Assembly (NCBI GenBank): GCA_900541895.1
Contig: UWSI01000013.1
Span: 1-44,686, forward strand
Direction: 5' to 3'
DNA from: an uncultured Actinomyces sp.
GTDB lineage: Bacteria > Actinomycetota > Actinomycetes > Actinomycetales > Actinomycetaceae
DNA length: 44,686 nucleotides
How positions within the stretch are numbered: the first letter of the stretch is position 1; every line of letters starts with the position of its first letter. The notes under the pieces are model-generated. The model ran no database searches and was not told the DNA's origin. It saw nothing but the letters and a program-made list of their open reading frames with translations. Below are positions 33,118-41,967 of this stretch, one piece after another. A program made the position numbers and the translations under genes.

Positions 33118-33633
33118 TTATTCAATGTCTTTTACTGTTCCATCCCATCCGTGAAGACATTGCTCAATAAGATCTCCCAGCGAGCGTGGGTACACCTCAT
33201 GGTTCTCGGCATATTTCTCGAGTTCGTGTAGATCCCACCAACGGTATTCATCGATCACTCGTTGTTCTTCTAGGGTCCAATGAGAATTGCTGAGAGGCTG
33301 GGCTTGAACGCGTGCCCAGAAAATTTCTTCATCTTGGCGAGCAACAAGACTCTTAAAGTCAAATATTGCCTGTCGACGAGCAATGGGCCCAACGAGTTCC
33401 TTCTGCTTGAGTTGTATACCGGTCTCTTCGAAGACCTCACGTAGGGCTGCTTCTTGACTTGTTTCCCCGTCCTCGACTCCCCCGCCAACGGTGAACCACC
33501 ATGAGCGCGTGGGGTTATCAGCATCGTGTCCTCTTACAAGAAGAACCCGATTTTGTTTGTCGATGAGAATTACCCGTGCTGCCTCTCGATGTGGGAAGCC
33601 TTCCTCATCACGAGGCCACTCTAGAACGCTCAC
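33118..33633 (-). CDS. Nudix hydrolase
   Basis: A 171-residue Nudix protein with a complete box, from GGGVEDGETSQEAALREV to FEETGI (about residues 51-73), matching G-x5-E-x7-REUxEExGU. It hydrolyses some nucleoside diphosphate derivative; the substrate is unknown. Its ATG overlaps the PrsW stop by 4 bases (ATGA). It is the last gene of the operon, before a strong hairpin. A Nudix gene also follows pimA in mycobacteria, so the association may be old. Confidence 0.92.
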   Translation of the reverse strand: MSVLEWPRDEEGFPHREAARVILIDKQNRVLLVRGHDADNPTRSWWFTVGGGVEDGETSQEAALREVFEETGIQLKQKELVGPIARRQAIFDFKSLVARQDEEIFWARVQAQPLSNSHWTLEEQRVIDEYRWWDLHELEKYAENHEVYPRSLGDLIEQCLHGWDGTVKDIE

Positions 33634-34898
33634 GCGCTCACCCGACGTGCCGCTTGCGAAAGTTCCGTCAACGAGAGGAACTTCTTCCGCGCTTCAACCG
33701 CTTTCGTAAGCAGTTCTCGATTGTAAGCATCGCGTGCGGGATCTTCGCGCTTTCTTAAAGGACGCGCATACTCATCAAGACCAATGGCGGCAAGAGAATT
33801 CAAGAAGAAATTCATTGCTTTACGGGCTTCTGAACCTGCGCTAGCAGCCCACTTGACAGCATTACGACGCTGCGCACGGTCAGTAACCATTTGAAGTTCG
33901 ACAGGAAGCACCCAGCCTTGAACGACATAAGGAGTTAACCCCTGCTGGATATGTTTTGCTTCACGTGAAGATTGCGTAATCAGATAGATGAACCAACACG
34001 TAAAAATCGGAACCTCAATGGTGACGTAAGAATGGAACCAACCGCCGATACCATTATTGCTCGCAAGAAAGTTCCATAGGCCATGGAAGAATACCGCGGT
34101 TAGGTAACCAAGTAAGACTCGAATAGTGCTCCACAGCGCACCGTAGCGACGAATCAAAACAAGTGCGATGGCCATTCCAGTAAAAGAGGTTGCCATCGGA
34201 TGGACGAATGGCGAAAGGATACCTCGGGTAAATACCGTCGTTGTCAGCATAAACGCACCGGAAGAACTGGATTTCAGGAAGTACTGAATATTCTCAATGA
34301 AGGCAAACCCGGCACCAACAATGCCACCGCAGATCAGACCATCAAGCCGCGAATTAATGGAATTTCGGCGTGCAAGGATGAAGATGATGACACCAATGCC
34401 CTTGAAGAATTCTTCAGCAACCGGTGCAACGAAAACAGAGACAATGACCGCTGCGGAATCTTGATCACCGAGTGTGCGTGCAATATCTAAATTTAAGGTG
34501 CTATTCACGACCAACGAAGAAAGCGTTGCGACGCCCGCTCCCCAAATGAAACAGATGAAATTAGATTTCCAACCCTCACGTTCCCAACGATCAAGGTAGC
34601 TGAGCACTCCGAGGACAATGATAAGCGGAATTAATGCCAAGGTCGTCATCACCGCTGCGGAGACGACACCGCCCGTACGCACGTACGTCACCATGAGGAC
34701 AATGACACCGATGGTTCCCAAAATTGTGAAGATAATTTCAAGGAAAGGTAAGGAGCGGACACGTTGAGGAATTCGCCATGTCGGAGCTTGTGCGGGGGCT
34801 GGGTCGTCAGGACCGAATAGTTCAGCTTCGGTCGTTCTGATCTTCTTCAGCCGATAGTCCTCACCGGGACCTCCCCAACGCGGGTGTGTTTCACTCAT
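33630..34898 (-). CDS. PrsW family intramembrane metalloprotease
   Basis: A 422-residue polytopic membrane protein. The expected zinc protease residues are all in membrane segments: Glu162-Glu163 with Lys166 (VAEEFFKG), Glu202 (FAFIENIQYF), His233 (SPFVHPMATS) and His272 (FFHGLWNF). Around eight segments are seen between residues 48 and 315, with a cytoplasmic N-terminal region and a basic helical C-terminal tail of about 100 residues. In Bacillus, PrsW cuts an anti-sigma factor; the target here is unknown. It starts next to the stop of the LemA-like gene (TAAATG) and overlaps the Nudix gene, so it is clearly part of the lipid-synthesis operon. Confidence 0.92.
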   Translation of the reverse strand: MSETHPRWGGPGEDYRLKKIRTTEAELFGPDDPAPAQAPTWRIPQRVRSLPFLEIIFTILGTIGVIVLMVTYVRTGGVVSAAVMTTLALIPLIIVLGVLSYLDRWEREGWKSNFICFIWGAGVATLSSLVVNSTLNLDIARTLGDQDSAAVIVSVFVAPVAEEFFKGIGVIIFILARRNSINSRLDGLICGGIVGAGFAFIENIQYFLKSSSSGAFMLTTTVFTRGILSPFVHPMATSFTGMAIALVLIRRYGALWSTIRVLLGYLTAVFFHGLWNFLASNNGIGGWFHSYVTIEVPIFTCWFIYLITQSSREAKHIQQGLTPYVVQGWVLPVELQMVTDRAQRRNAVKWAASAGSEARKAMNFFLNSLAAIGLDEYARPLRKREDPARDAYNRELLTKAVEARKKFLSLTELSQAARRVSA

Positions 34899-35522
34899 TT
34901 AATAGCCGTATCCGTCTTCAATGGTGTCGTCATCAAAATCAATTGTCTGAGCCATTGGCGCATGTCCTGCAAGATGCGCCAAGCGTACCCAGCTTCTCTC
35001 ACGAATCTTATGGGTCTGAGTAACGTAAAGGTTATGCATTGATCGAGCTAATTGGACCTTATAGGAGGCTTGGTCCAGTTCGCGTAGTTCGCGAGACCAG
35101 TAATCATCGGCATCAATCTCCTTGCGGAGCTTTGCGTTAAGCGCACTTCGGAGAATTTTTGAAAGTTGCGACTGAATTTCAAAAAATTCGATGACCTTCT
35201 CACGCGTTTGGGTCTCACGGATGCTTGCTTCGCTTGTCCGCCGGTCGAGCCCATCGGCAACAAGAGGAATGATCTGCCGGCGCGCTCTTGTCGAGGCCTC
35301 CCGGATCTCTTGAGATTCCTCAGAGGTTAACCCCGGATAGTCAGCGATCCTCTCGCTATAGCGTGCTCGTTCGTCAAGAAGAAGTGCTAGCGAATCCCTC
35401 GTCGTTAAAATCCGCCAATGAAGACGGTCAAGTCGTGTTGCAAGAATTGCTGATTGACGCACAAGAAAGGCCAGCGCGACCAAGACAAGAGTCAAGAGGA
35501 GAAAGATCAAAGTATTACTCAT
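34899..35522 (-). CDS. LemA-like membrane-anchored coiled-coil protein, unknown function
   Basis: A 207-residue protein with one N-terminal membrane segment (LIFLLLTLVLVALAFLV, about residues 4-20), then helices rich in Arg, Glu and Leu (RLDRLHWRILTTRDSLALLLDERARY begins them) that extend to about residue 165, and an acidic C-terminus (DFDDDTIEDGYGY). The topology is LemA-like, but I cannot confirm membership. ATG at 35522 overlaps the end of pimA by 8 bases; GAGG is about 10 bases upstream. An in-frame GTG at 35546 would add 8 residues within pimA and is less likely. It is followed without a gap by the PrsW protease, so the two may act together. Confidence 0.83.
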   Translation of the reverse strand: MSNTLIFLLLTLVLVALAFLVRQSAILATRLDRLHWRILTTRDSLALLLDERARYSERIADYPGLTSEESQEIREASTRARRQIIPLVADGLDRRTSEASIRETQTREKVIEFFEIQSQLSKILRSALNAKLRKEIDADDYWSRELRELDQASYKVQLARSMHNLYVTQTHKIRERSWVRLAHLAGHAPMAQTIDFDDDTIEDGYGY

Positions 35523-36693
35523 CGTCTTCGGCCTCGTTCCTGCCACGAATCAGATCAAGAGTTGTCGGCGCCGATGGCTGCGCTTGAGCAGAGGCTAAAA
35601 CGGTCTGATACAGGGCTAAGACTTGGTCGGTGACCGTATCCCATCCATAACGAGAACTCGCCGCTTCTCCACGGCGTGCAAGCATTGAGAGTTCCTCAGA
35701 ATCACGAAGAAGCCTAACTAGTTGACGAGCAAGATCCTGACTATTTCCGGTCTCAAATAGCGCGCCTACTTCTCCTTGTTCAAGAACTGCCCTGAAGGCC
35801 TCGAGATCAGAGGCAAGTACTGCGCAACCTGCTGCCATCGCCTCGACAAGAACAATTCCGAAGGATTCCCCACCGGTTTGGGGAGCGACATAAATACTTG
35901 CTCCCTTCAGAAGCGAAGCCTTCTCTTCATCGCTCACGCCACCAAGGAACTCGACTGAGTCCCCAAAACGCTCCAATTGTGTGCGGTATTCATGTGCGTT
36001 TCCTCGTCCCGCAATAAGAAAGCGGGCACCTGGGATTTCTGCAAGCACCGTTTCGATCGCTGCAGAGAAGACTGGTAATCCCTTCCGGGGCTCGTCAAGA
36101 CGGCCGAGGAAAACAACGACCGGGCGCTGTGGAGTCGCTTCCCATTCAGGTTTGATCTGAGCCTGCTCGAAGAAATGAGTATCAACCCCATTGGGAATGA
36201 TGACCGCATCGCCACCATTATGTTCGACAAGCGTCCGGCGTGCTTCTGCTGAAACAGCGATACGGGCCGCAAGTTTCTCCAATAGCGGGTCCAGCGCGGA
36301 GGAAGAAACGGAACGAGAGAAGGAATAGTCCAATGCTGCGTGGAAAGTTCCAACAACCGGAATCTCGGCTGCACGTAATGCCAGCATTGAGATAGAGGGA
36401 ACTTCTGGTTCGTGGACATGAAGAAGATCAAAGTGGCCTTCATCAATCCACCGTTTCGTTCGCATGTTAGCCAAGGGGGTGAAGGAAAGCCGGGCGACTG
36501 AACCATTAAAAGGAACAGCGACCGATGAACCTACGGTAGTTATCCACTCGGGCAGGTCATCGGTATTTTTCGCTGGAGTAAGAACACTCACCTCGTGTCC
36601 TCGCTTCATAAGCTCCAATGCGAAGTCACGAATATGGAACTGAACGCCACCGGGCACATCCCAGGAGTAAGGGTTAACAATACCGACTCTCAC
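35515..36693 (-). CDS. pimA: Phosphatidylinositol alpha-mannosyltransferase PimA
   Basis: A 392-residue GT4 enzyme that adds the first mannose, from GDP-mannose, to phosphatidylinositol at the inner membrane face. Its start MRVGIVNPYSWDVPGGVQFHIRD is close to the mycobacterial PimA start; it also has VVVFLGRLDEPRKGLPVF and the E-x7-E motif in GGESFGIVLVEAMAAG. The C-terminus is charged. GTG at 36693 directly follows the TAG of the acyltransferase gene, with AAGGAG 5-6 bases upstream. The gene order pgsA-patA-pimA is as in mycobacteria, which makes the assignment more certain than family resemblance alone would. Confidence 0.92.
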   Translation of the reverse strand: MRVGIVNPYSWDVPGGVQFHIRDFALELMKRGHEVSVLTPAKNTDDLPEWITTVGSSVAVPFNGSVARLSFTPLANMRTKRWIDEGHFDLLHVHEPEVPSISMLALRAAEIPVVGTFHAALDYSFSRSVSSSALDPLLEKLAARIAVSAEARRTLVEHNGGDAVIIPNGVDTHFFEQAQIKPEWEATPQRPVVVFLGRLDEPRKGLPVFSAAIETVLAEIPGARFLIAGRGNAHEYRTQLERFGDSVEFLGGVSDEEKASLLKGASIYVAPQTGGESFGIVLVEAMAAGCAVLASDLEAFRAVLEQGEVGALFETGNSQDLARQLVRLLRDSEELSMLARRGEAASSRYGWDTVTDQVLALYQTVLASAQAQPSAPTTLDLIRGRNEAEDDE

Positions 36694-37614
36694 CTATTCT
36701 CCTTTCTGTGCCGCGCGCTTACGCGCCCGGGCCAAACGCTCCGGATCTAAATCCTCAACAAAAACTGCTTGCATCATATGCCACTCGCGAATCCGACGTT
36801 GAAGAATTGGAAGAAGCGCAGTCACCCATTTCTGGGTGAGCTCAGATACGTCATCATCCTTGACCTGTGGATCGTAGAGATTCTCAGTAACTTCCAGACG
36901 CACAAATTCTGGGCTGCCAGAACCATCAACATCTGATACAACCCCAGCTATGAGCGGGGCGTTGAGCGCTCGTGCAAGTGCTGCTGGCCCCGCGGCAACC
37001 AAAGCAGACTTGGTACCGAACTCAACCTCAATACCGGTTCCGGAAATATCGCGGTCAGCAAGAAGAGGGATCACAAGGTTTTTCCTGCCCTTTGCCTGCT
37101 CAAGCAAGGAGTGAAAAACACTATCTCCCGGCGAAACGCCGATAATCTCCATCCCGACGTCCGTGCGCAGTTTCACGAAGGCATCGAAAAGCTCAGGAGG
37201 ATTCAATCTCTCGGCAACAGTGAGTACGGAAATACCCTGTGCGCACACAGCCGCACCTACACGATCGAAGGTTCCCGCATGCGGTAAAGCCAAAACAACT
37301 GGACCTTCGCCGGCAAGACGAAGGAATTCGTATGCCTGGCTGAGATCAACACGTGCACGAAGCTTTTCACCAACGCTGCCACCAAAACTCAACTGCTCAA
37401 CATAAGCATTGATATGCGAGCGCACGGCATCTCGAAGCTCGCGTCGTGAAATCTTGCGTCCAAGAACACGCTCGTGGTTGGCTCGCATTCTGCGCACGCT
37501 GGAACCATTGAGTAGACACATGAGATCGGCTCCACGTCTGCCGAGCCATGTGACCAAGGAGAAAGGTAGTCGAGGAACTACTCTGAAAGCCCATACCAAG
37601 GCACGTCCTGACAT
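36694..37614 (-). CDS. Phosphatidylinositol mannoside acyltransferase (PatA-like, HtrB/LpxL family)
   Basis: A 306-residue acyltransferase of the LpxL/HtrB fold, with the H-x4-D catalytic motif in LPHAGTFDRVGAAV (about residue 121) and an N-terminal hydrophobic segment. In mycobacteria the homologue, PatA, acylates the mannose of PIM1/PIM2 on the cytoplasmic side. ATG at 37614 (MSGRALVWAFRVVP) shares one base with the pgsA stop (TAATG) and has AGGAG 6 bases upstream. A longer open frame to 37737 would add 41 residues that lie inside pgsA in another frame and has no ribosome site. Acyl donor and position are not known. Confidence 0.9.
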   Translation of the reverse strand: MSGRALVWAFRVVPRLPFSLVTWLGRRGADLMCLLNGSSVRRMRANHERVLGRKISRRELRDAVRSHINAYVEQLSFGGSVGEKLRARVDLSQAYEFLRLAGEGPVVLALPHAGTFDRVGAAVCAQGISVLTVAERLNPPELFDAFVKLRTDVGMEIIGVSPGDSVFHSLLEQAKGRKNLVIPLLADRDISGTGIEVEFGTKSALVAAGPAALARALNAPLIAGVVSDVDGSGSPEFVRLEVTENLYDPQVKDDDVSELTQKWVTALLPILQRRIREWHMMQAVFVEDLDPERLARARKRAAQKGE

Positions 37615-38243
37615 TAGGACTCCTGGGATGAAGGAAGATGCGTTGCTGTGAAATGCACACGTTGAACAACAGTAACGATCGATGCAAAAGCAACCCAACA
37701 CAAACTTGCTGCGAGGAACACAGCCGGTGCGCCCCACCCGTATAGTGCAGCTCCCAACAAAGCAATGATGAGACGGTCAGTCCGCTCGGCAATACCGACC
37801 TTTGCGATAACCCCAATTGATTCAGCACGTGCACGCGCATAGGGCACGGTAGCTGCACCAACGATCGCAATAAGGCCTGCAACGATCGTAACAGTCCTCG
37901 ATAGTGAGCTTTCCATGCTGAAAATTGCGAAGGCAGTCAATGAACCGAAGACCGCTCCATCGCCCAACCTGTCCATTGTTGAATCTAAAAAGGCTCCAAA
38001 TGGCGACGATGTCCCACTCATTCGCGCGAGAACACCATCAATCGAATCGCAGAAAAGAACGACAGCGAGAGCTAGGGCTCCTTGCCAAAGGTAGCCAAAA
38101 GGCAAGGTCGTGACAGCAACTGCGATTGTCACAACGGTTCCGGAAATAGTGACCATATTGGGAGTAATGTGCGCTGCTACGAGCACTCTCGCGACAGGAG
38201 TAAAAATAGCTTTCGTTATCGAGCGTCCGTGGTTTCCAAGCAC
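37614..38243 (-). CDS. pgsA: Phosphatidylinositol phosphate synthase (CDP-alcohol phosphatidyltransferase)
   Basis: A 209-residue integral membrane enzyme joining CDP-diacylglycerol and inositol phosphate. The full CDP-alcohol motif is present, D-G-x2-A-R-x8-G-x3-D-x3-D, starting DGVLARMSG and ending FGAFLDSTMDRLGD (about residues 63-85). Six hydrophobic segments can be drawn. GTG at 38243 is preferred because GGAGGA is 3-4 bases ahead and it shares one base with the HIT stop (TAGTG). An ATG at 38267 would add 8 residues and overlap the HIT gene by 25 bases. It provides the lipid that pimA and the acyltransferase then modify. Confidence 0.91.
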   Translation of the reverse strand: MLGNHGRSITKAIFTPVARVLVAAHITPNMVTISGTVVTIAVAVTTLPFGYLWQGALALAVVLFCDSIDGVLARMSGTSSPFGAFLDSTMDRLGDGAVFGSLTAFAIFSMESSLSRTVTIVAGLIAIVGAATVPYARARAESIGVIAKVGIAERTDRLIIALLGAALYGWGAPAVFLAASLCWVAFASIVTVVQRVHFTATHLPSSQES

Positions 38244-38806
38244 TATTCCTCCGATGATATGGGCCATGCTGCGGCTAGCCGAGCACGCGCATCCTCAAGT
38301 AGTTCAGGCACTGCCTTGGTACGGGCAATGATTGGGAAGAAGTTTGCGTCTCCAGCCCACCGAGGAACAACATGCTGATGAAGGTGGGCAGCGATCCCCG
38401 CGCCTGCAACATCACCTTGGTTCATACCCAAATTAAATCCAGCGGGATTCGCCGTCGCACGCTCCACACGCATTGCAGTGGCAGTCAAACGACCGAGTTC
38501 AATACGTTCTTCGTCAGTCAGATCCGTGTAGTCAGAGACATGGCGGTAGGGACAGACCAACAAATGCCCGGAGTTATACGGAAAGAGATTCATCAGAACG
38601 AAACAGCTGACACCGCGATGAACGATGAGCCCCTCTTTATCTGTGCGCGATGGCGCAACACAAAAAGGACACTCTTCCGACGAGGAATCGGCGGGCTTGT
38701 GATCGCCATTAATATAGGCCATTCGGTACGGCGTCCATAAACGATCGAAACCGTCGGGAACGCCAGCGAATTCCCGGGAATCCTCGGTCGGAAGAGTGCT
38801 ACTCAT
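38243..38806 (-). CDS. HIT family hydrolase (AP4A phosphorylase-like)
   Basis: A 187-residue histidine-triad protein with the motif HLHQHVVPRW (about residue 141) and, near residue 46, CPFC, a possible zinc site shared with the longer HIT forms. The middle carries NLGMNQGDVAGAGI. Such proteins cut or phosphorolyse dinucleoside polyphosphates or nucleotide conjugates; the real substrate is unknown. ATG at 38806 follows the thrS stop by 5 bases and has GAGGAC near it, so it is co-translated with thrS. The mycobacterial PIM cluster has a HIT gene at the same place. Confidence 0.93.
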   Translation of the reverse strand: MSSTLPTEDSREFAGVPDGFDRLWTPYRMAYINGDHKPADSSSEECPFCVAPSRTDKEGLIVHRGVSCFVLMNLFPYNSGHLLVCPYRHVSDYTDLTDEERIELGRLTATAMRVERATANPAGFNLGMNQGDVAGAGIAAHLHQHVVPRWAGDANFFPIIARTKAVPELLEDARARLAAAWPISSEE

Positions 38807-38811
38807 TGCTA

Positions 38812-40800
38812 TCAGTCCTCAGCGCTGGGATCAGCGTTATTGCGGGACGCGATGTGGTGAGCAATACGCTCAACCGCCTCGTCAAGGGGAACACCATTGA
38901 GTTGGGATCCATCGCGGAAACGGAATGACACTGCCTGCGCTTCTTGGTCTTCCCCACCTGCAATCAAGGTGAAAGGAACCTTTTGCTTTGCAGCATTGCG
39001 AATCTTCTTACCAAAGCGATCATCGGAATGATCAACTTCGACGCGAATCCCACGTTCACGCAAACGCTGCGCAACCGTATCAACGTACTCATCGAAGGCC
39101 TCGGCAACGGGGACAAGGCGCACCTGCACGGGCGAGAGCCACGCGGGGAAAGCACCGGCATAATGCTCAGTCAAAACACCGATGAAGCGTTCAATCGAAC
39201 CGAACTTCGCCGAGTGAATCATCACCGGCTCGCGGTGGCTTCCATCGGGAGCCGTGTACTCCAGTCCGAAACGGTGCGGCTGGTTGAAGTCGTATTGAAT
39301 CGTCGACATCTGCCAGGTACGACCGATTGCATCCTTGGCCTGAATCGAAATCTTAGGACCGTAGAATGCGGCACCGCCCGGATCGGGAACGGTCTGAAGA
39401 CCGGTCTCTTCGGCGCAGCGACGCAGAATTTCAGTCGCTTCTTCCCACTGTTCATCCGTACCGATGAACTTATCCTTCTTCTTTCCATCGGTATCACGGG
39501 TGGAAAGCTCCAGATAGAAATCGCTCAATCCAAAATCTCGCAGAAGCTTCAAAATGAAGTTCAAAAGATGCTTAATCTCATCTGCTGCCTGTTCCGGCAT
39601 CACATAGGAGTGCGAATCATCCTGAGTGATGGAGCGAACGCGAGTGAGTCCCTGAAGAACACCGGACTTCTCATTTCGATACACAGTACCGAATTCGAAG
39701 AGGCGCAGCGGAAGCTCGCGGTATGAACGGCCTCGGCTCCTGAAGATCAGGTTGTGCATGGGGCAGTTCATTGCCTTGAGGTAGTACAGCTGGCCATCAT
39801 CATCCATCGGAGGGAACATGCCATCCGCGTAGTACGGAAGGTGTCCCGAAGTATGGAAGAGCTCTTCCTTCGAAATGTGCGGGGTACCCACATAAAGGAA
39901 GCCATTTTCAATATGGGCCTCACGGACGTAGTCCTCCATGACGCGCTTGAGCACGCCACCCTTGGGGTGGAAGATCGGCAACCCCGCGCCCAGCTCTTCT
40001 GGGAAAGAGAAGAGATCAAGTTCGGCACCGAGGCGACGGTGGTCGCGTCGTTCCGCTTCCTTCAATCGTTCTTGGTAAGCGACAAGGTCGTCTTTCGAGG
40101 CCCAAGCAGTTCCGTAAATTCGCTGCAGTTGATCGTTAGCCTGGTCGCCGCGCCAGTAAGCGGATGAAGACTTGGTCAACGCAAATCCGTTACCAATGAG
40201 TTTTGTCGAAGGCAGGTGGGGGCCACGGCAGAGGTCTTTCCAGGCAGTGGTTCCATCACGGCGGACATTGTCGTAAATGGTGAGTTCCGCACCACCAACC
40301 TCGACGGAGGCATCCTGCGCCCCTCCGCCCTTGGTGCTAATCAGCTCGAGCTTGAAGGGCTGATCAGCAAGTTCTTCGCGTGCTTCTTCTTCAGTGACAA
40401 CGCGGCGACGGAAAGCCTGGCCTTCCTTGACAATGCGCTTCATGCGTTTTTCAATATCGCGCATGAGCTCAGGAGTGACGGAATCAATATTCCCGAAGTC
40501 ATAGTAGAAGCCGTCAGTGATGAAGGGGCCAATTCCCAAATTCACATCGGGGAAGATCTCTTGGACTGCCTGCGCCATAACGTGAGTGCAGGAGTGACGC
40601 AGGATCTCGAGGCCTGCTGGGGAATTCAGAGTAATCGCTTCGACAGTTGCACCGGCAGGAATTTCGCGGGAAAGATCCCATGCGTTCCCATCAACCGTCA
40701 TTGCGACGACATCACTGCGGGATTCGTAGTGCTGCGTTCCGGTGCAGCCCTCTTCAATTTCGACCGCAACACCATCAATAGTTGCGTTAATAACAGGCAC
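38812..40800 (-). CDS. thrS: Threonine--tRNA ligase
   Basis: A 662-residue class II synthetase. Domains in order: N-terminal TGS (about 1-65), the editing domain with HSCTHVMAQAVQEIF (about 73-230, containing the zinc-type His residues), the catalytic core with MNCPMHNLIFRSRGRSYRELP and motif 2/3 regions (RVRSITQDDSH, ERFIGVLTEH), and the anticodon-binding domain (QVRLVPVAEAFDEYVDTVAQ). GTG at 40800 is preceded by GAAGGAG with an 8-base spacer. The 134-base leader (40801-40934) has a TTGACA hexamer at minus-strand 40877-40872 without a good -10; I saw no T-box. It begins the eight-gene operon that runs to the Nudix gene. Confidence 0.96.
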   Translation of the reverse strand: MPVINATIDGVAVEIEEGCTGTQHYESRSDVVAMTVDGNAWDLSREIPAGATVEAITLNSPAGLEILRHSCTHVMAQAVQEIFPDVNLGIGPFITDGFYYDFGNIDSVTPELMRDIEKRMKRIVKEGQAFRRRVVTEEEAREELADQPFKLELISTKGGGAQDASVEVGGAELTIYDNVRRDGTTAWKDLCRGPHLPSTKLIGNGFALTKSSSAYWRGDQANDQLQRIYGTAWASKDDLVAYQERLKEAERRDHRRLGAELDLFSFPEELGAGLPIFHPKGGVLKRVMEDYVREAHIENGFLYVGTPHISKEELFHTSGHLPYYADGMFPPMDDDGQLYYLKAMNCPMHNLIFRSRGRSYRELPLRLFEFGTVYRNEKSGVLQGLTRVRSITQDDSHSYVMPEQAADEIKHLLNFILKLLRDFGLSDFYLELSTRDTDGKKKDKFIGTDEQWEEATEILRRCAEETGLQTVPDPGGAAFYGPKISIQAKDAIGRTWQMSTIQYDFNQPHRFGLEYTAPDGSHREPVMIHSAKFGSIERFIGVLTEHYAGAFPAWLSPVQVRLVPVAEAFDEYVDTVAQRLRERGIRVEVDHSDDRFGKKIRNAAKQKVPFTLIAGGEDQEAQAVSFRFRDGSQLNGVPLDEAVERIAHHIASRNNADPSAED

Positions 40801-40934
40801 GAGCTGTGCTCCTTCGGGTTCTGGCGTCTTGCGCCATCTCTACCCACTGACTGCACGCATACGATGGCGTGTCAAACGCTCTTTCGAGAATCAGCAGGCT
40901 TGGACCCTTCTATCGTAGCCGTCTCGCCCCAATG

Positions 40935-41954
40935 TCACGAACGAAGAGCACGCTTAATTGAGAGTAGGTTTCGTAGACCCGCATACAGACGCGGACGCAA
41001 AGGTAGATCCCATGCTCCCGGGACGTCCGTATAGCCCTGCGCAAAACTCAACTTGTATTTCCCGACTGTAAATAGTTCGGGAACCCGAGGTGAGTGAATT
41101 CCCATCAGGTCAATACCGCCATTGACGTCAAGCTCAGGTCCCAAGATGATGGCACACTGAACATCAAGCTCAGGCATTGCTCCCAATTTACGAGCCTTCG
41201 CAGTCGTTGCACCGTAATAGCATTCAGCCTGGCGGTCATTGATAAGGATCAAATTCCATGCGACCACTTCCCCGTCTACTCGGAGCACGAAGAGGCGTGA
41301 ATGCTCAGGGCCAAGGATTTTCAACATAGTTGAGTAGACCTGGGCGGGGTGAGGACTGAAACCGTCGCGCTCGGCGGTCTCTTTGAGCACCTCATAGTAC
41401 TCAGTGAAATCTTCCGCGGCCTGATCATGCTCATCAGCGATCGTTGTCTGGACCTCAGCCAGGGCCTTGCGCGAACGCCGAAGCTGACGGCGACCTTCCT
41501 TTGTCATATCCCCAAGGATCTTTTCCTCGTCACCACCATAGGAGCGAATGATGACGGTGCGGTCATAGGTAATAATCTGCATGACATCGCGAAGATCAGT
41601 GTCATTAAAGATCGCATTTAAGCGAATAAAAACGATCGATGAGTCTTTCTGACGAACGTAACGCCCAAGCGCGTCGCGGAAAGCACGTTCGCGGCTCGGT
41701 GTAGCCTCTTTGAGCCACACCGGTCCATGTTTCGCCCAAAGGTAGCGCGCCCCTCGCATTGAGTACTCGTAGAGCGCGACAAGAGCAATACGCTTGCCAT
41801 TTTCTGAATACTCAAAACGTCCCCAGAGCTTGCGCCCCTCAACCGCCTCGTACTGTTCCCAAATTGCGGACTGTTCAATGGGCAGAGGAGTCACTCCGGC
41901 AGCGCCAATACGCATTTCCTCGGCAGTGATCTCACGAAGCTGTGTATCTGTCAT
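40935..41954 (-). CDS. FemAB-type peptidoglycan bridge aminoacyltransferase
   Basis: A 339-residue cytosolic enzyme of the FemAB/GNAT superfamily, which moves an amino acid from its tRNA to lipid II. Two GNAT-like halves can be drawn: the first with ARYLWAKHGPVWL and DSSIVFIRLNAIF, the second with FVLRVDGEVVAWNLILINDRQAECYYGATT and YKLSFAQGYTDVPG. A charged helix pair (ILGDMTKEGRRQLRRSRKALAEV onward) divides them, as in FemA/FemX. No membrane segment is present. The amino acid is unknown. It follows the ATP-grasp gene by 13 bases on the same strand, so the pair should be co-expressed. Confidence 0.9.
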   Translation of the reverse strand: MTDTQLREITAEEMRIGAAGVTPLPIEQSAIWEQYEAVEGRKLWGRFEYSENGKRIALVALYEYSMRGARYLWAKHGPVWLKEATPSRERAFRDALGRYVRQKDSSIVFIRLNAIFNDTDLRDVMQIITYDRTVIIRSYGGDEEKILGDMTKEGRRQLRRSRKALAEVQTTIADEHDQAAEDFTEYYEVLKETAERDGFSPHPAQVYSTMLKILGPEHSRLFVLRVDGEVVAWNLILINDRQAECYYGATTAKARKLGAMPELDVQCAIILGPELDVNGGIDLMGIHSPRVPELFTVGKYKLSFAQGYTDVPGAWDLPLRPRLYAGLRNLLSIKRALRS

Positions 41955-41967
41955 AAGAAAAGTCCCC

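Noticed and set aside
37614..37737. A 41-residue N-terminal extension of the PatA-like protein with a lipoprotein-like Cys-rich look
   Set aside because: The bases are coding sequence of pgsA in another frame, and the ATG at 37614 has a proper AGGAG site.
40801..40934. T-box or other amino-acid-responsive leader before thrS
   Set aside because: I found no T-box consensus, specifier loop or antiterminator, only an isolated TTGACA hexamer without a -10 at the right distance.
38944..41034. Two plus-strand frames of 260 and 272 codons antisense to thrS
   Set aside because: They are shadows of thrS; no family motif or ribosome site is visible.
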